Source: Spinacia oleracea
Lineage: Eukaryota > Streptophyta > Magnoliopsida > Caryophyllales > Amaranthaceae
Assembly: GCF_020520425.1 (NCBI RefSeq)
Contig: NC_079490.1
Span: forward strand, 39,998,723 to 40,062,722
Direction: 5' to 3'
DNA length: 64,000 bases
Positions 24,130 through 38,260 of this stretch are shown here, piece after piece. Numbering within the stretch: the stretch's first letter is position 1; each line of letters begins with the position of its first letter. Made by a program: the position numbers and the translations under genes. Under the pieces are notes generated by a model. The model was not told where the DNA came from. It ran no database searches and saw nothing but the letters and a program-made list of their open reading frames with translations.

Positions 24130-25109
24130 TGAAGGAAATATGTCCTTCAACCAAGGTGCATCAAGTCTAATACCAAGGTTCAGATTAATTGCGAACAATT
24201 ATTTCAGTGAGATCAAGTGATCAGAACAGCTAGCTGGAGCAATGCTTCCGATCAGTGAGTTCTAATGAATATTAAGCTCACAGCTTACTCTTGACTGAAC
24301 CTACAAGGTCACACCAATGACACGTAACAGATCACCGGATTAAATGAATCGGAAATTCATTTAATAGCTTTTCGGGAAATTAGTTCGGAAAACATAATTA
24401 TACGATTTAACATTGGATTTTGAAATCGTATATCGTGATTGCGTATATTCGTAAGCTAGGCGAAACGAATAATCGTATCGTACGACAATGGATCGTCAAG
24501 TACAAAACGATAAATAAATTATCGGATGATAATTAAATGAAGCAAACACGGAAGCAAGCCCACGAGCAAAGCACAAGGAGCAAGGGCCCATGGCCTTGCT
24601 GCCTCGGCTATGCCCGCGCGCAAGGAAGCCACAGCAGCAGCAGCAACGTCGGCCCAAGCCCAAGCGTTGCAGTGTTGTGCGCTTATGCGTGTCAGCGAGC
24701 TTATGGGCCTTGCTGGCCGGTTGAGCCTTGTGCTTGGCCGGTTGGCTTGGCTTACTAGTTAGGTTATTATAATAACCTAATCTACATGTTTTTCCTTAAC
24801 CTAATGCAAAAATCAGATTCTAACCTAAGGCAAGAAAAACCCTAAACTCTCTGTGCCTCCATTAGAATTGTTCTTTCCAAAAAGCAAATCTCTTGATCGA
24901 TTGTCTAAGCTACGATAATCAAGACGGATCTGATCGTGTCGGTGAACCAAGTAGAGGAACGACAAGTGGAGTTCTAAGTTCGTGTTCGTTGACAATTTGT
25001 GGAAAACACGCTTCAAACGTAAGTATGCTTAATCTGTGCTTTATACATGCTTCCTGGCTTTGGGGATTGTTTCCGCACATGTTATTATGTGTAACTGTAT
25101 TCCCCTACA
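24130..25109 (+). repeat. Element B 5' LTR
   Basis: 980 bases. The U3 start is recognisably related to the A/C LTR read on the element strand (TGAAGGAAATA, AGTCTAATA, CAGTGAGATCAAGTGA, CAGCTTACTCTTGACTGAAC), but the rest differs, so B is a separate subfamily. A GC-rich island lies at about 24555-24760. Confidence 0.93.
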
Positions 25110-25123
25110 GTGGTTCATGAGCC
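25110..25123 (+). promoter_or_regulatory. Element B primer binding site
   Basis: TGGTTCATGAGCC starts two bases inside the 5' LTR end. It resembles the initiator tRNA-Met site (TGGTATCAGAGC) with changes in the middle. Its position fixes the element as plus-oriented. Confidence 0.65.
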
Positions 25124-27032
25124 TTATGTATTCAAATCATGTTTTAGCATGATTTATTTGTTTTTGCATCTGTCGAAATTTTGGAATTTTTTGTTGAATT
25201 TTCGGAATTTTACGAATTATTGGATGAATTGCGTAATAATCTGTTCCGAAATCAAAAAGATTCGTTTTTTTTATTTTTAAAACCCTAATCTGATGGAAAA
25301 CGATTTTCTAAGATCAACGCATGGGAACGGAATTGCAAACCCAGGCCTCGAAGTGTCGTTTTTTGGGAGTTTTTGTTAATTTTTCAATAAAAATTAAAAG
25401 TGTCGGACAGTAATTCAATTAAAAGGTCGAGCTAAACTACTGGGAATTGCTTGAAATTTTGACAGAATGTTAATGGGTATATTCTTGATTTATGGTAAAA
25501 ATTTCAGATTTTTCCGATAAGTATAAACCCTAATTTTTCCTTTCCCCAATTCGTAATATTCGGAATCCTAATTGAATTTTATTTAATTTTGGTTTAATAA
25601 TTAGAGTTAATTGGGAAAGGGAATATAATTTCATGGGTCAGTGGCTAATTTTAAAAATTATTGGATTAAAATTTTGAATGATTCCGTTAATTTTAATCGC
25701 ACTTAAACCTAATTATTAAAATCTGAAATTTAAATGTTAAAGAACGATTTAAAGTTTTGGATTTTATTATTTAAAAGTTCAAAATTTTCAAGTTGATTCG
25801 TTCGTTCTTAAAAATTTGAATAATGTTAGCCTTTGATTTAATATTTTACGAAATTGAATTGTCATTAAAGTTTATTAAATCGTTAAAAATCGTTGTTTTT
25901 CGAAAATAAAAATCGTAACTTTTTGAAAAATAATGTTAATGCAAGTTCATGAATTAAATTTATTTTAACTAAGTTGGTCCGTAGGCACGAACCAAAGGCA
26001 CGAACATGTGTGTGGGGTGGGCGTGTGGCTCGACGAGCCATGCGAGCTGCCATGCGCGACCGTGTCGCAGCGACGCAGGCAGCAGCATGCACGCTGGGCG
26101 AGAGTGAGGGGCGTGTGCTGCGCGCAAAGCAGGGCGCAATGCCCTGCGATGGTGCAGCGATGCGCTGCGATGAGTCGAGCAAGGCACGCAGGGGCAGCAG
26201 CGATGCTGCGGGTACGTGTGCACTGGCGTGCGATGGCTGCGGGCTATGCTCGCATGCCTCGTAGGCCATGCGATGGCTGCGATGGCTGCGGGCTATGCTC
26301 GTGTGCCTCGTAGGCCACGCAATGCTAACGGGCTGGGCACAAGCCTAGCCCAAGTAAGCACATGACATTTTTTGTTGGGCTTGACTTATTTGCATTAATT
26401 TGGGCTAACGGGATATTTAATTTAATATTTTATTTGCTTGGGCCGGGCCGCGAGTTTTTAATTTAATATTTCATAATTAATTATCCGGAATAATTATTGG
26501 TTTGAGTGGGAGCCACTAAATGAAATTAAAATGAAATAATTATTTTTAATTATTTTCGTAGGTCGCATTATTTTAATTAAATTCAATTTTAATTAGAATA
26601 AAGTCTAAGGATTAATAATTTGGGAATTGATTAATCTTTTAGGACGCGTTTATGTGTACGTGAATTTCAATTAATTCACGTAAATACATGCATATTTATA
26701 TGGGCCATTCGTTTTAGCATACGAATGGGTGAATGCATAGAATATATATTTTATGTAATGCAGGCACTCCAAGTGACTAGTATGGCCATTAAGGATAGTT
26801 AAATACGGTCTGCGTACCGTTCTATCTTTGAATGTAAAGTTTTAAATATGGTCTGCGTACCATGGAAATTTTGATGTAATTTTATTATTTTCAAGTATTT
26901 CTAAGTTTAGACTTTAAGTTAGCATTTGAACGAAGATTCAAGATGATGCCAAGCTAACAAGGAGGTGATGAAGATTGGATGCTTCAAGACAAGATGTTTT
27001 GGGCCATACTAGATCACCATTTATTTATGCAA

Positions 27033-27183
<151 letters not shown>

Positions 27184-29822
27184 CTTTGCATGAATAGGTT
27201 GTTTCAAATGACTCGATTAGATTAAGTTCACTAAATAATCGAACCAACATAGAAACAACTAGGTCCAAAGTAATATTGAGTTTAAAATTGCCTTCCAAAT
27301 CAAGAACTTACAAAAATCTAAGGATCTAAGGTAGTAGGTTTACGCCAAAGCGAGGTGCTATTTTAGTTGACTTAGGTGGTAAGGCATCCCAAAGGAGCAC
27401 GTTGATTGTGGTTTCAACTCAAACAACAATGGCATTATGTTGTGGCAATGGGATAAATTATGGTATTAATTTATTAACCAAGAGTAATTTGGAGATTACT
27501 AGCAATAGGTTTTGCTTACCTAGAATCTTTAACTACTTAAGACATGCCAAAGCTGCTTGAGGATTTAGGACTTTTGGGGTCTTGGAATCGTTTCATTCAT
27601 TTTTGGACCATGTTTTATTTTTGCATGAATGAAATGTTTAATAGCTTTGATGATTGCGTGAATGCTTTTATTTCAAGTTATTAAAGAATGATGAATGTTT
27701 TCTTTGCTAGTTCATTTTGTAGAATCGTAAATCTTCAACTTTATTGCGTTCGGACGATAGAACTGCGATATTTCCTCGGTCGATTGGTAACTATTTTTGA
27801 GAGCAATTCTCACAGAAAAAGAGAGTGAGAGCGTATCTTGAATGCTATTTTCTTATAGTGATCTTCATGGTTGTTTTCAAACTAAAATTTGAATGGTAGA
27901 CCAATTGGACCTCATATATTCAGAATACTGGGTAGTTTTGAAATAATGAAGTATTGAGTTAAAGACTCATGTATAACCAATGGTTAACAACCAAATTTCT
28001 TTTGATTCGATAATGAATTAGACTCATTGGATGTTGTCATTCAAAGTGAACAAAAGAAAGGGACTTTGTACGCATAACAAAGTAAGAAGATCAAGCAAAG
28101 AGTAAAATCTTTAGGACTATAAGAAAACGTGCTAGAAAGGATAGGAAAGGGGAACAAAAGAAATGAATTCAATATTCAATTTCTACCTAAAAGTTTGTGT
28201 TAAAGAGAAACGACTTAGCAAATAAACTCCTATGGTATTAGATTACCGCTTGAGGTTCTAAACTCTTGTTAAGAACTCAAATTCCGAGAGCTAAGTCTGG
28301 CAATTGACCTACAAGTGGGTAATGAAGCAAAGTTGTGCTACATTAATTGTAGGGTCATCATGTTTATTTTAAAGTCCTTCTAAAGGCTGGAACTTAATGG
28401 TATTATGTTCCATTAATTAATCATCATAATCGATTTGTGTTTGGACAACGGAAAGACTCACATTCAAAGTAAACAAAAACATTCGTTGAGTGTTTATTTG
28501 AATGACATGGTCATTTAAGGGTTGAGTCATATGATTGATTAATAAACAAACGAATCTCTTCACACTCAAACTTCAGAAGGTTCAAATCAAACATTTTGAT
28601 TTGTGTTCCACATATCTTTGGCAATGTCATACGACCATATCAACAAGACAACATTCTAAGATTCCATGGCATGGATTTCTGAAAGTTGGTTAATTTAAGA
28701 CACGTGGGTCTTGCTTGTTGAACATGACATAGAAATGGACTATTGTTAGAAGTCTCTAGACAATGAAGTTCATGGGCCAAAGATGGATTTTATGACCTAC
28801 CTATTTCATAAGAATTTGAGAAAATATGGCTATATTTACTCAAAGTGAAATATGTGAAATACTTCAATGTAATTCACAAAAGGGTATAAAATCAACTTGG
28901 CAAGAATTTTGGAACATCTAGGCTAGGTCAAGGTGATGTTTTCATAAGCCAAGAAAGATTATCTAGATTGTTTATATGGAAATATGACAATTGAAGCTCC
29001 ATAAGAATATGGTATGTCCAAATGGAGAAATCGGAATCTATTTCGATTAACGATAATCACGACTATTTTCTTATATAGTTTCTAAATGATACTCTCAAGT
29101 GACTTTCACACTAAACAAAGTTGTCAAAGCTAAGGATAAGATGTCATAAGGATTGAACTTCGGTTCAGTACATATTTTCAGTACATATATATCTAGGGTT
29201 GTCAAACCCAGTGGGAGTTATTGTTTACATCAAACAAACTCAAGGATAGATATATGTTTCTTTATGAGCGACTCAAAGAAACAAAAGGTATTTATTCTAC
29301 CACAAATCTGAGAACATATGGTTGTTGCTTAAGATAATGTCTTTTAGGAAACCATCATATTTCCAAAAAGGCAAGTGGGAGAAAAATGACCTCGAATGGA
29401 CTTCGAGTCAAGCAACAAACAAATTTAGGATACTTAGGAGTCTTTGGAAAAGCTCCGTACTTAGAAGCCTTTGGAAGAGCTTCAGGAAGACTTTAGAAGT
29501 GCTGCAAGAGAATCCTAATACTCAAAGGACTTGAGTAATGTCTTTATAGACACTAACATTTGATGATCAATACCTAGGTAAATCGTATAAGGAATAGAAT
29601 TCAACCAAGATAGATACATAGATATCTTGAGGAATGAAAACTATGAAGACTTGGAAAGTTCTTCAAAAACATACGACTTACAGGTTAGCTACGACGAATT
29701 TAAAATTCTCAAGTATGGTTTGAGGCCATCAAAAACGTAAGTATGGTTCGAGGCCATACAAAATGGTTTGAGGCCATTTTATCCGAAATATCTTCATCTT
29801 AAAGAATCAAATCTATGATTTG

Positions 29823-30002
29823 GTTGATTTGCATAAAGGGTTCACTCCCATTAGTTGCAAACATGTTTTCTAAACATAGAACGTTGATTTGCATAAAGGG
29901 TTCACTCCTATTGGTTGCAAACATGTTTTCTAAACATACAACGTTGATTTGCATAAAGGGTTTACTCCCATTGGTTGCAAACATGTTTTCAAAACATACA
30001 AA
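29823..30002 (+). repeat. 60-base tandem triplication in element B
   Basis: Three consecutive 60-base copies start TTGATTTGCATAAAGGGTT and contain GTTGCAAACATGTTTTC. They differ at only a few positions. The unit is a multiple of three, so a frame runs through all copies, but it has no coding support. Confidence 0.9.
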
Positions 30003-32433
30003 GATGATATTGTATACACATACAAAAGAGAATCTAGATTGGTGGTTAAAGATTGTAAACAACTTCACGGCGTTGATAATGTTGAAATCTTTTTCACCAA
30101 GTTGGAATGCTTGAACTATTTTGGATAAATCTAGAAATCATTGCATATGGCAATATGGCAATTGGAAAACAAAACACCTTACTCAATTGGACTTGTAGAA
30201 AGGAATTGTGTACATCACACAATGTAAAAGTTTTAGGTGCTAGATAAAAGAGCAAGCTTAAGAAATCTATTCGTAGATTGAAGCATGCAAATGGGAATTG
30301 GACCATATTTGTCTAAAAGGCTATTGAGCAATCATAGCATTATGAAAATATGGATCATCTTATAGATGAGGAGTTTAGTGGGAGCTAAGTCAAGATTATT
30401 AGTTTTATATATGAGATACAAATCTCTCTATTAAAAATGACATTCAAATTCTAAATGGTTAGATTTGAAAGTATTTGTCAATATTAGAACCATGGCGAAA
30501 CTTAGAACATACTGGGTTAAAGATCTATTGGATAGGATCTAAAGCGTTGTTTGGATTTTGTAAAAGTAATTACTAAATCAAACACAATGTAGAGACTCTC
30601 AACCCATATGAGTAAGTCTAAGTTATGAATGCTTTAACTAAGTATAAAGCTAGGCTGTTATCACTAAAGTTAAGCATGAAGAACCTCGATGAGGTGCCTT
30701 CACCTTATATCACATGGCAAAGCCAAGATTTTAGCAAGATTCAGTGTCTCTTGAAACAGAATAAAGCTAAAAGTTACATGGATGGATTTTAAAATGCGAA
30801 TGGTTTTTGCATTACAAATCAATCATGTATAATGTGATATATAGATCGCCAAGATAACTCGTGAACATAGGATCGTGACGAGTTTATACCAATCTCTATT
30901 GATCTGGATCAAAGATCATTTGAACAGTATCAAGAACATCCAATACATTTGGAGATGTAGGATGAGCACTTGATAAGAGGAAGTGAAGATAACGAAAGTT
31001 TTGATGCTACATTCATTTGCCTAAGCAAAAGTTGAATCTTGTTGTTAGGCAAACCACAAACAAACACGGGCAATTAGGCGTCGTGATTAAAAGGTGGTTA
31101 CATAGGTTCTAAACCATATGTGATGCATGGGAAACTGAATCAATGATTAGTTTCCAAGTTCTCAGTTGAAAGATGTATCTCCCACATCTATGTGAACTGG
31201 TTGGAGTATTCCAAAAGGGAAGCATCATTTGAAATTCTACATAATTGAAATGAATTCATTATTGCCTAAGAAGCAATAAAAGGGAATTGGTTTTAGTGGG
31301 AGTTCTTCAATGAACTCAGGTTGATCACAAGTCTGCTACCTTGATGATTTTCTATTTAAGATATGATTATCATTCTGAACAGCAACGAAAGACTAGATCA
31401 TTCTAGAAACATATTCAAAGATCTTTTCATCTTACATTGAAAGGCTTTCGATAGAAAAGATGCTAAGGATAGAAAAGTATGATAAACTAAACCTCTGCAT
31501 TGAATGGTACACAACATTCATATGCAGATATGGAATCAAGTTTGAGTTCCATGAATGTTTTAAGTATTGGGTGAAAGGCCTATATCTGTAAAACATTAAA
31601 TGCTTGATTTTGGGTTAGAGGCCCACAAATTGGTAAGCATTTGGTTTAAACATTTATCATTTATGAAATTATATTTCATAGTTCATTTAATCTTGGTTTA
31701 GTATTAAATGATAAGTCCATGTGATTCAAATCATTCAAATGGGATGTCAAGATGGATTCTTCGACAAAGAAACACCCATAAGTGAGCTTGAATATTGAAG
31801 TCACAAAGGATCCCTAATCCATGTCATTGAAAGGTGGACGACCAATGACTAATGAATATTAGATTGCAAGTAGATTACTTAGTTCTGTTTCTTGAACTAG
31901 AGTGACTGGATGTCAGAATCTTTTGCATAGATACTTATTGGATCTTGTATCGGATTGACCATGAGAACACTTTAAGAGATTAAAGTCATGTCATAGGTAG
32001 TTCTCATTAATGGTGATTAGAACCGTTCCTCAGAACATGAGAGATTATGTCTGCTCGTTTGAGAATTAGTTCGCTTTGATGCTAGCTAAACGTCGCACCG
32101 TAAAAGGAGGCTATAAAAGCAGTTATTGGGCGTACTATGAATCAAAGTGAGTGTTCATAGATTGCAAGAATGGATTGTCCTCCTATCTTTGACAGGATAT
32201 GGTGTTGTTGTGTAACAAGGCCTCTCGGAGAGTTAGATACTGTGAAAATGCATGGCCGTGCTCAGAATGGTTAAGGCTTAACCTTCTGTAAAAGTTTAAC
32301 AGTTGAGCTCTGTAATCCGAGAAACACTTCTGGACCTAATAAGGATGGCTTGGATCTTACCTTATGTTCAACAAGTAACACTAAGCGACAAAGGAATGTG
32401 AATGCACACTTGTCTGAATGACAAGTGGGAGAC

Positions 32434-33412
32434 TGAAGGAAATATGTCCTTCAACCAAGGTGCATTAAGTCTAATACCAAGGTTCAGATTAATTGCGAAC
32501 AATTAATTCAGTGAGATCAAGTGATCGGAACAGCTAGCTGGAGCAATGCTTCCGATTAGTGAGTTCTAATGAATATTAAGCTCACAGCTTACTCTTGACT
32601 GAACCTACAAGGTCACACCAATGACACGTAACAGATCACCGGATTAAATGAATCGAAAATTCATTTAATAGCTTTTCGGGAAATTAGTTCGGAAAACATA
32701 ATTATACGATTTAACATTGGATTGTGAAATCGTATATCTTGATTGCGTATATTCGTAAGCTAGGCGAAACGAATAATTATATCGTACGACAATGGATCGT
32801 CAAGTACGAAACGATAAATAAATTATCGGATGATAATTAAATTAAGCAAACATGGAAGCAAGCCCACGAGCAAAGCACAAGGAGCAAGGGCCCATGGCCT
32901 TGCTGCCTCGGCTATGCCCGCGCGCAAGGAAGCCACAGCAACAGCAGCAACAACGTCGGCCCAAGAGCGTTGCAGTGCTGTGCGCTTATGCGTGTCAGCG
33001 AGCTTATGGGCCTTGCTGGCCGGTTGAGCCTTGTGCTTGGGCGGTTGGCTTGGCTTACTAGTTAGGTTATTATAATAACCTAATCTACATGTTTTTCCTT
33101 AACCTAATGCAAAAATCATATTCTAACCTAAGGCAAGAAAAACCCTAAACCCTTTGTGCCTCCATTAGAATTGTTCTTCCCAAAAAGCAAATCTCTTGAT
33201 CAATTGTGTAAGCTACGATAATCAAGACGGATCTGATCGTGTCGGCGAACCAAGTAGAGGAATGACAAGTGGAGTTCTAAGTTCGTGTTCGTTGACAATT
33301 TGTGGAAAACACGCTTCAAACGTAAGTATGCTTAATCTGTGCTTTATACATGCTTCCTGGCTTTGGGGATTGTTTCCGCACATGTTATTATGTTTAACTG
33401 TATTCCCCTACA
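32434..33412 (+). repeat. Element B 3' LTR
   Basis: 979 bases, matching 24130-25109 with about 26 differences by eye plus a small CAG/CAA-repeat length change. The polypurine tract lies directly before it and the TSD copy TGAAG directly after. Confidence 0.93.
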
Positions 33413-35901
33413 TGAAGAATTAAGCACACTATGTATTTAGACTCAATTCTAAAAAAAATTAGGTAAGCAAAAGCCTTTTGCTAATAGTCTAGAAACTACT
33501 CTTGGTTAATAGGTATGTCTAAGAACTTATTAGGTAGACCTATCGAATTTTCCACGACATAAAAGGACTCCTTACTTATATCGTTGAGTTTCACCAAAAC
33601 TAACATGTACTCACAATTATTTGTGTACCTTACCCCTTTAGAATCAATAAGTAACACCTCGCTATGGCGGAAAACTATTACTAAAATTGATGTAAAGGTT
33701 ATTCAAGTAGGTGTTATTTTGGCATGGCACCTTTTAACTCAATTTTTAAGTTTGGAACTTAAGGCTCTTACTATGTTGGTTAGATTTTAAGTGAACTAAA
33801 ATCCTTAATCATGCAATATAATCAAGCCATAATCTCATGCATAATTAAGACATATTTAAAAGCAATAAATAACTTAAACATGCATAAGATATAAATGTGA
33901 TCTAATATGGCCCGACTTCATCTTGAAGCTTCAACTTCAAAGTCCGTCTTGAAAATGGATTGGAAACTCCGTCTTGAATTTCACCATGGGAGGCGCCATT
34001 TTCTTCAAATAGGATCAACTATAATTAAACTAATTACAACTATTTGATGGTACGCAGACCATATTTAAAAGCAATAAAATTTAGACCAATATTACATTCA
34101 AATTAATGGTACGCAGACCATATTTTCTATCCTATTTGGGCCATACTAGTCACTTTCAATAACCTGCAAAACAGTACATATACAGTATATATACCATTCA
34201 CCCAGTCATTATCATGAATGGCACACATAGCTGGTTGGTAAAAAACACATTGTAATGCATCACATAAATATTTGCAGCAATTAATCAAGGGCACCAATAA
34301 TCTACCAATTATTCAGTCCTTATTAATTCTAATCAAGTTGTTTTAACCTTAAAGGATTGTAGACCTAATCAAGAGTTTATGACTAAAGGCTCCCACTTAA
34401 ACAAATAACTTTATATGCTTTACTAGTTTTAAACATAAAAATGTATTTCTATTCTAACCGGAAACATACAAGTTTAATTAAAATTTAAAGCTCATTTAAA
34501 ATTATAATCGAATCCATTTAATTTATTTCAGTTGAATTAAACGAATTTAAATTAATTCAAGGTTTAATTTTAGTAAAATAATTAGTATAAATTAAAATTT
34601 ATAATAATTATAATAATCAAAATTAAGTTCCGAGAAAACAATTTAAATTATTAATTTTAAAGTTAATTAAAATTATTTCCGAATTGAAAATCTCAAATTA
34701 AAATCAAAACGTATCAATCGTCGTAAGACGAGGCACTTGGGCTTGCGCCCATGCCTCATCAAGCCACGAGGCTGCTGCGCCCCGCTCGATCGATCATGGC
34801 ACAAGGCACACACAGCCACACGCCACACGCACACGCAGCCATCGCTGGCCACGCTGCGCGCAGCCCCTGTGTTGTGTCGCGTCTGCTGCTGCTTTGCTTG
34901 GGCGAGCCAGGCGCGCTGTGGCCCAGCACCATCGTTGCCCACATGTGTCTTGCTCGTCGCTTGTGCCTTGCGTCGTCGCCCTCGCCCATCGCATAGCACA
35001 CACGGCCAGCACCAATGTCTCGCGCGCGTGCCATGCTATGTTGCTCGCTGCATTCGTACCGCACGGGCGACGAGCTCCCTTGCTCGTCGTCGCGTGCCCA
35101 CACTATACAACACCCCTTAAGGGTAACACGTAGTGACCATTGCTTTGTGCGTGCAACATTCATGAGCGATTTTCATAAAAATATAAAATTTTTAATTTAA
35201 AATTAACGACAAATTAATAAATCTTATTAATTTCAAAATTTTAGGGCGAAAAATCAATAATTTATTAATCAATTAATTTCCGATTAACATGGATTCAAAT
35301 CTAGGTCATAAAAATTTAAAATTTATCACAAATTAACAATTTTTATGGTGGTTTTTAATCATGGATACCTAATTAAATCATCAATTAATTATGAAAATCA
35401 AATCAAATTCTAAATTATTCGAATTTCAACAAATTAATTACAATTACAAATTAGGTTGTATAATTAACAAGCTTATGCATTCAAATTTGTTAAACATATA
35501 CAGTAGGTCAATCAAAAATTTAAGATTTAACAACAACAATCGCAAATATTCAATTTAACATCTTAAAATTACAAACTTTTGCGTTCCAAAAAGTAAAACC
35601 TCCGAAAAGTCATAGTTAGGCTTCGAATTTGGGAATTCTGGGTTCGGCCAAAAAATATGTATTTTTGTCAAAATTTTAGAATGCCTTTTACATGCGAAAT
35701 TGACACATAAATCACTCGATTTGGTTGAGTAACGAAGAAACTGCCGAAAAACTGCGTACATATAATTAAATAAACGCAATTTGCAATTAATTAACAATTA
35801 CGAAAATTAATCACCCTTTTTAATTCTTTGCAAATTTGTAAAATTTAACCATGTTAAGCAATTAATAGATCATGCAATTAATAAGAGGCTTCTGATACCA
35901 C
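33413..35901 (-). other. Copia A leader with primer binding site
   Basis: This is the 5' leader of element A between B and A's 5' LTR. It is closely similar to the leader of element C (about 46720-49469). A GC-rich island at about 34720-35110 breaks an AT-rich context. The primer site is at 35888-35900; the element strand reads TGGTATCAGAAGCC, one base different in spacing from the initiator tRNA-Met complement. GC-rich frames here on both strands are not called. Confidence 0.85.
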
Positions 35902-37302
35902 TGTTCGGTTATGATACATATGAACAACATAAATCATGCGGAAAAACCTTAATGCCAGGAATCATATTAATTGCACATAATCATATAATTAGTCTTCGAT
36001 GCATACACTTTGTAGCGTGCCCTCCCTAGCTGCGCCCGAACCGAACAAGAACAAGTCTTTAGGACTCCAAGTGTCGTCTCTCCGTAGAAAGTTCACAGCA
36101 CGTCCGGATCCGCCTTAAGATTGACCAACTAGAATCACCCTTAAGGTACTTAAGATTTTTCGGCTAATATGGGCAATATTATGACTGAATTTTGCTCTCA
36201 AAATGTCACTCTGAATACTTGAAAAAACTCTTCCATAAATTGTGAACCTAGGCACATATTTATAGGGCTATGGAAAGGGATTTAGAATCCTATTAAGATA
36301 CTAATTAGTTTAATTAGAATTTCATTAAAACTCTTTTAAACTAATTCTATCTATTAGGATTAGGAATTAATCATAGAACGAATTCCATTAGCTTTAGGAT
36401 TCGTATTGAACACAAACGTTGCACGACCACGAGCATGCCGCACAGCCCGCGCAAGCCTTGAGGCCCACACGAGCAGGCGCAGCTCGCAGCCCACGAGCGT
36501 CAGCCCACCCGCGCGCGCGCGCCTTGGCCTTGCTGGGCCTGGCCTTGCGCTGGGCCTGGCGTGGCTTTGGCTGCGTTGTGTTGGGCGCTTGGCTTGCTGG
36601 ACGCGGGCCTGGCTTCGTGCTGGGCCTTCGTCTAGCAAGTCTCGTCCGATGCTAATTCGTACGATGCGCTTCTGATTAATTTCCCGATTCCGGAATTCAT
36701 TTCCGATACGAACAATATTTAACATTTCCGATTCCAGAATTAATTTCCGTTTCGAACAAATATTTAATATTTCCGTTTCCGGAATTATTTTCCGATTCCA
36801 ATAATATTTCCGATTCCGACAATATTTCCGTTTCCGGCAATATTTCAGATTCCGGCAATATTTCCATTTCCGGTAATATTTTCCGATACGTACCATGTTT
36901 CCGTTTCCGGTAACATCTACGACTTGGATAATATTTATATTTCTGATACGATCCATATTTCCGTTTCCGGCAATATCATCGTTTCCGGAGTATTCATTGT
37001 TTTCCTTTGACGATCTCAGCTCCCACTGAAACCAAGATCCGTCGATTCCGAATATCCATAGATGGAGTATTTAATGCCATTAAATAATTGATCCGTTACG
37101 TACTATTTGTGTGACCCTACGGGTTTAGTCAAGAGTAAGATGTGGATTAATATCATTAATTCCACTTGAACTGAAGCGGCCTCTAGCTAGGCATTCAGCT
37201 CACTTGATCTCACTGAATTATTAACTTGTTAATTAATACTGAACCGCATTTATTAGACTTAACATTAAATGCATACTTGGACCAAGGGCATTATTTCCTT
37301 CA
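35902..37302 (-). repeat. Copia A 5' LTR (right copy)
   Basis: 1401 bases. It is about 20 bases longer than the left LTR, mainly because of an extra CTTGCGCTGGGCCTGG-type segment in the GC island. It ends at TTTCCTTCA next to the TSD copy TAAAT. A frame of 198 codons (36360-36956, minus) is the counterpart of the frame in the left LTR. Confidence 0.95.
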
Positions 37303-37801
37303 TAAATATGGCAGGTGCATTGGTTAACCCAAAAGGCATTACTGTAAACTCATAATGACCATAACGAGTCCTAAATGCAGTCTTAGGTATGTCTTTCTCC
37401 GCTACTCTCAACTAGTGATACCCCGAACGTAAATCGATCTTTGAGAACACACTAGCCCCATTCAACTGGTCAAACAGGTCATCTATCCTAGGCAAATGAT
37501 ATTTGTTTTTGATGGTTACATTGTTCAACTCCCTATAATCGATACATAACCGCATACTCCCATCTTTCTTTTTGACAAACAATACTGGAGCTCCCCATGG
37601 TGATGCACTAGGCCTAATATACCCCTTGTCGAACAACTCTTGCAATTGGGTCTTCAACTCACTCATTTCTGGAGGTGTCATTCTATAAGGTGCCTTGGAT
37701 ATGGGTGTCGTTCCAGGATTTAACTCTATAGTAAACTCGATCAAGGGCTCTAGCAGGTGGCATACCTGAAATCTCACTCGAAAATACATCCATGAATTCA
37801 T
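37303..37801 (-). pseudogene. Gypsy reverse transcriptase, N-terminal half
   Basis: The minus strand encodes [54 protein letters not shown] and [11 protein letters not shown]. An in-frame stop replaces the next residue (near 37411). The sequence continues ([13 protein letters not shown], then PFGLTNAP) up to the copia A target site. The remaining half is at 17400-17733. Confidence 0.92.
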
Positions 37802-38260
37802 TTACAATTGGAACATCCTCTATCTTCACCACAACTTCTTTACTCACATCCTGGACACTACAGAAAAATAATTCACACCCTTTCTTGACCAACTTCCTTA
37901 CTTGCATCGCAGAGATCACCCCAAAGTTTTTGGACTTCTCAAAACGCCTATATGATATCGATTTCCCAGTAGAGTTCCTTAGGCTCACTTTCTGAATCTC
38001 ACAGTCTATCCTGGCCTTGTATAAACTTAGCCAATCCATACCCAAAATCACATCTAGGTCCCCCAAACTAAATTCTATCAAATTAGAAGGAAAAGTGCAA
38101 TCTTTTATCTTCAAAGGAAAGTTCTTGAATAACTTTGTACACCTTATGGTTACACCACTGGGCATACTAACAGGTAAATCAATTGCCTCAAAATCTACTA
38201 ACTTCAAACTTTTAACAATAGAGGACGAAATAAAAGAATAAGTTCCCCTGAATCAAACAA
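37683..38260 (-). pseudogene. Gypsy aspartic protease region
   Basis: An open piece contains SLGDLDVILGMDWLSLYKA, the C-terminal signature of gypsy retropepsins. The active-site codons (LFDSG) lie at about 38246-38260 in a neighbouring frame, directly upstream. The break looks like a one-base change just after the DSG codons. Confidence 0.85.

Noticed and set aside
25883..26313. Overlapping GC-rich frames of 84-128 codons on both strands in element B
   Set aside because: A stop-poor GC island gives open frames everywhere. No frame has recognisable domains or a plausible start.
34673..35200. Many overlapping GC-rich frames in the copia A leader
   Set aside because: The same GC-island effect inside a retrotransposon leader.
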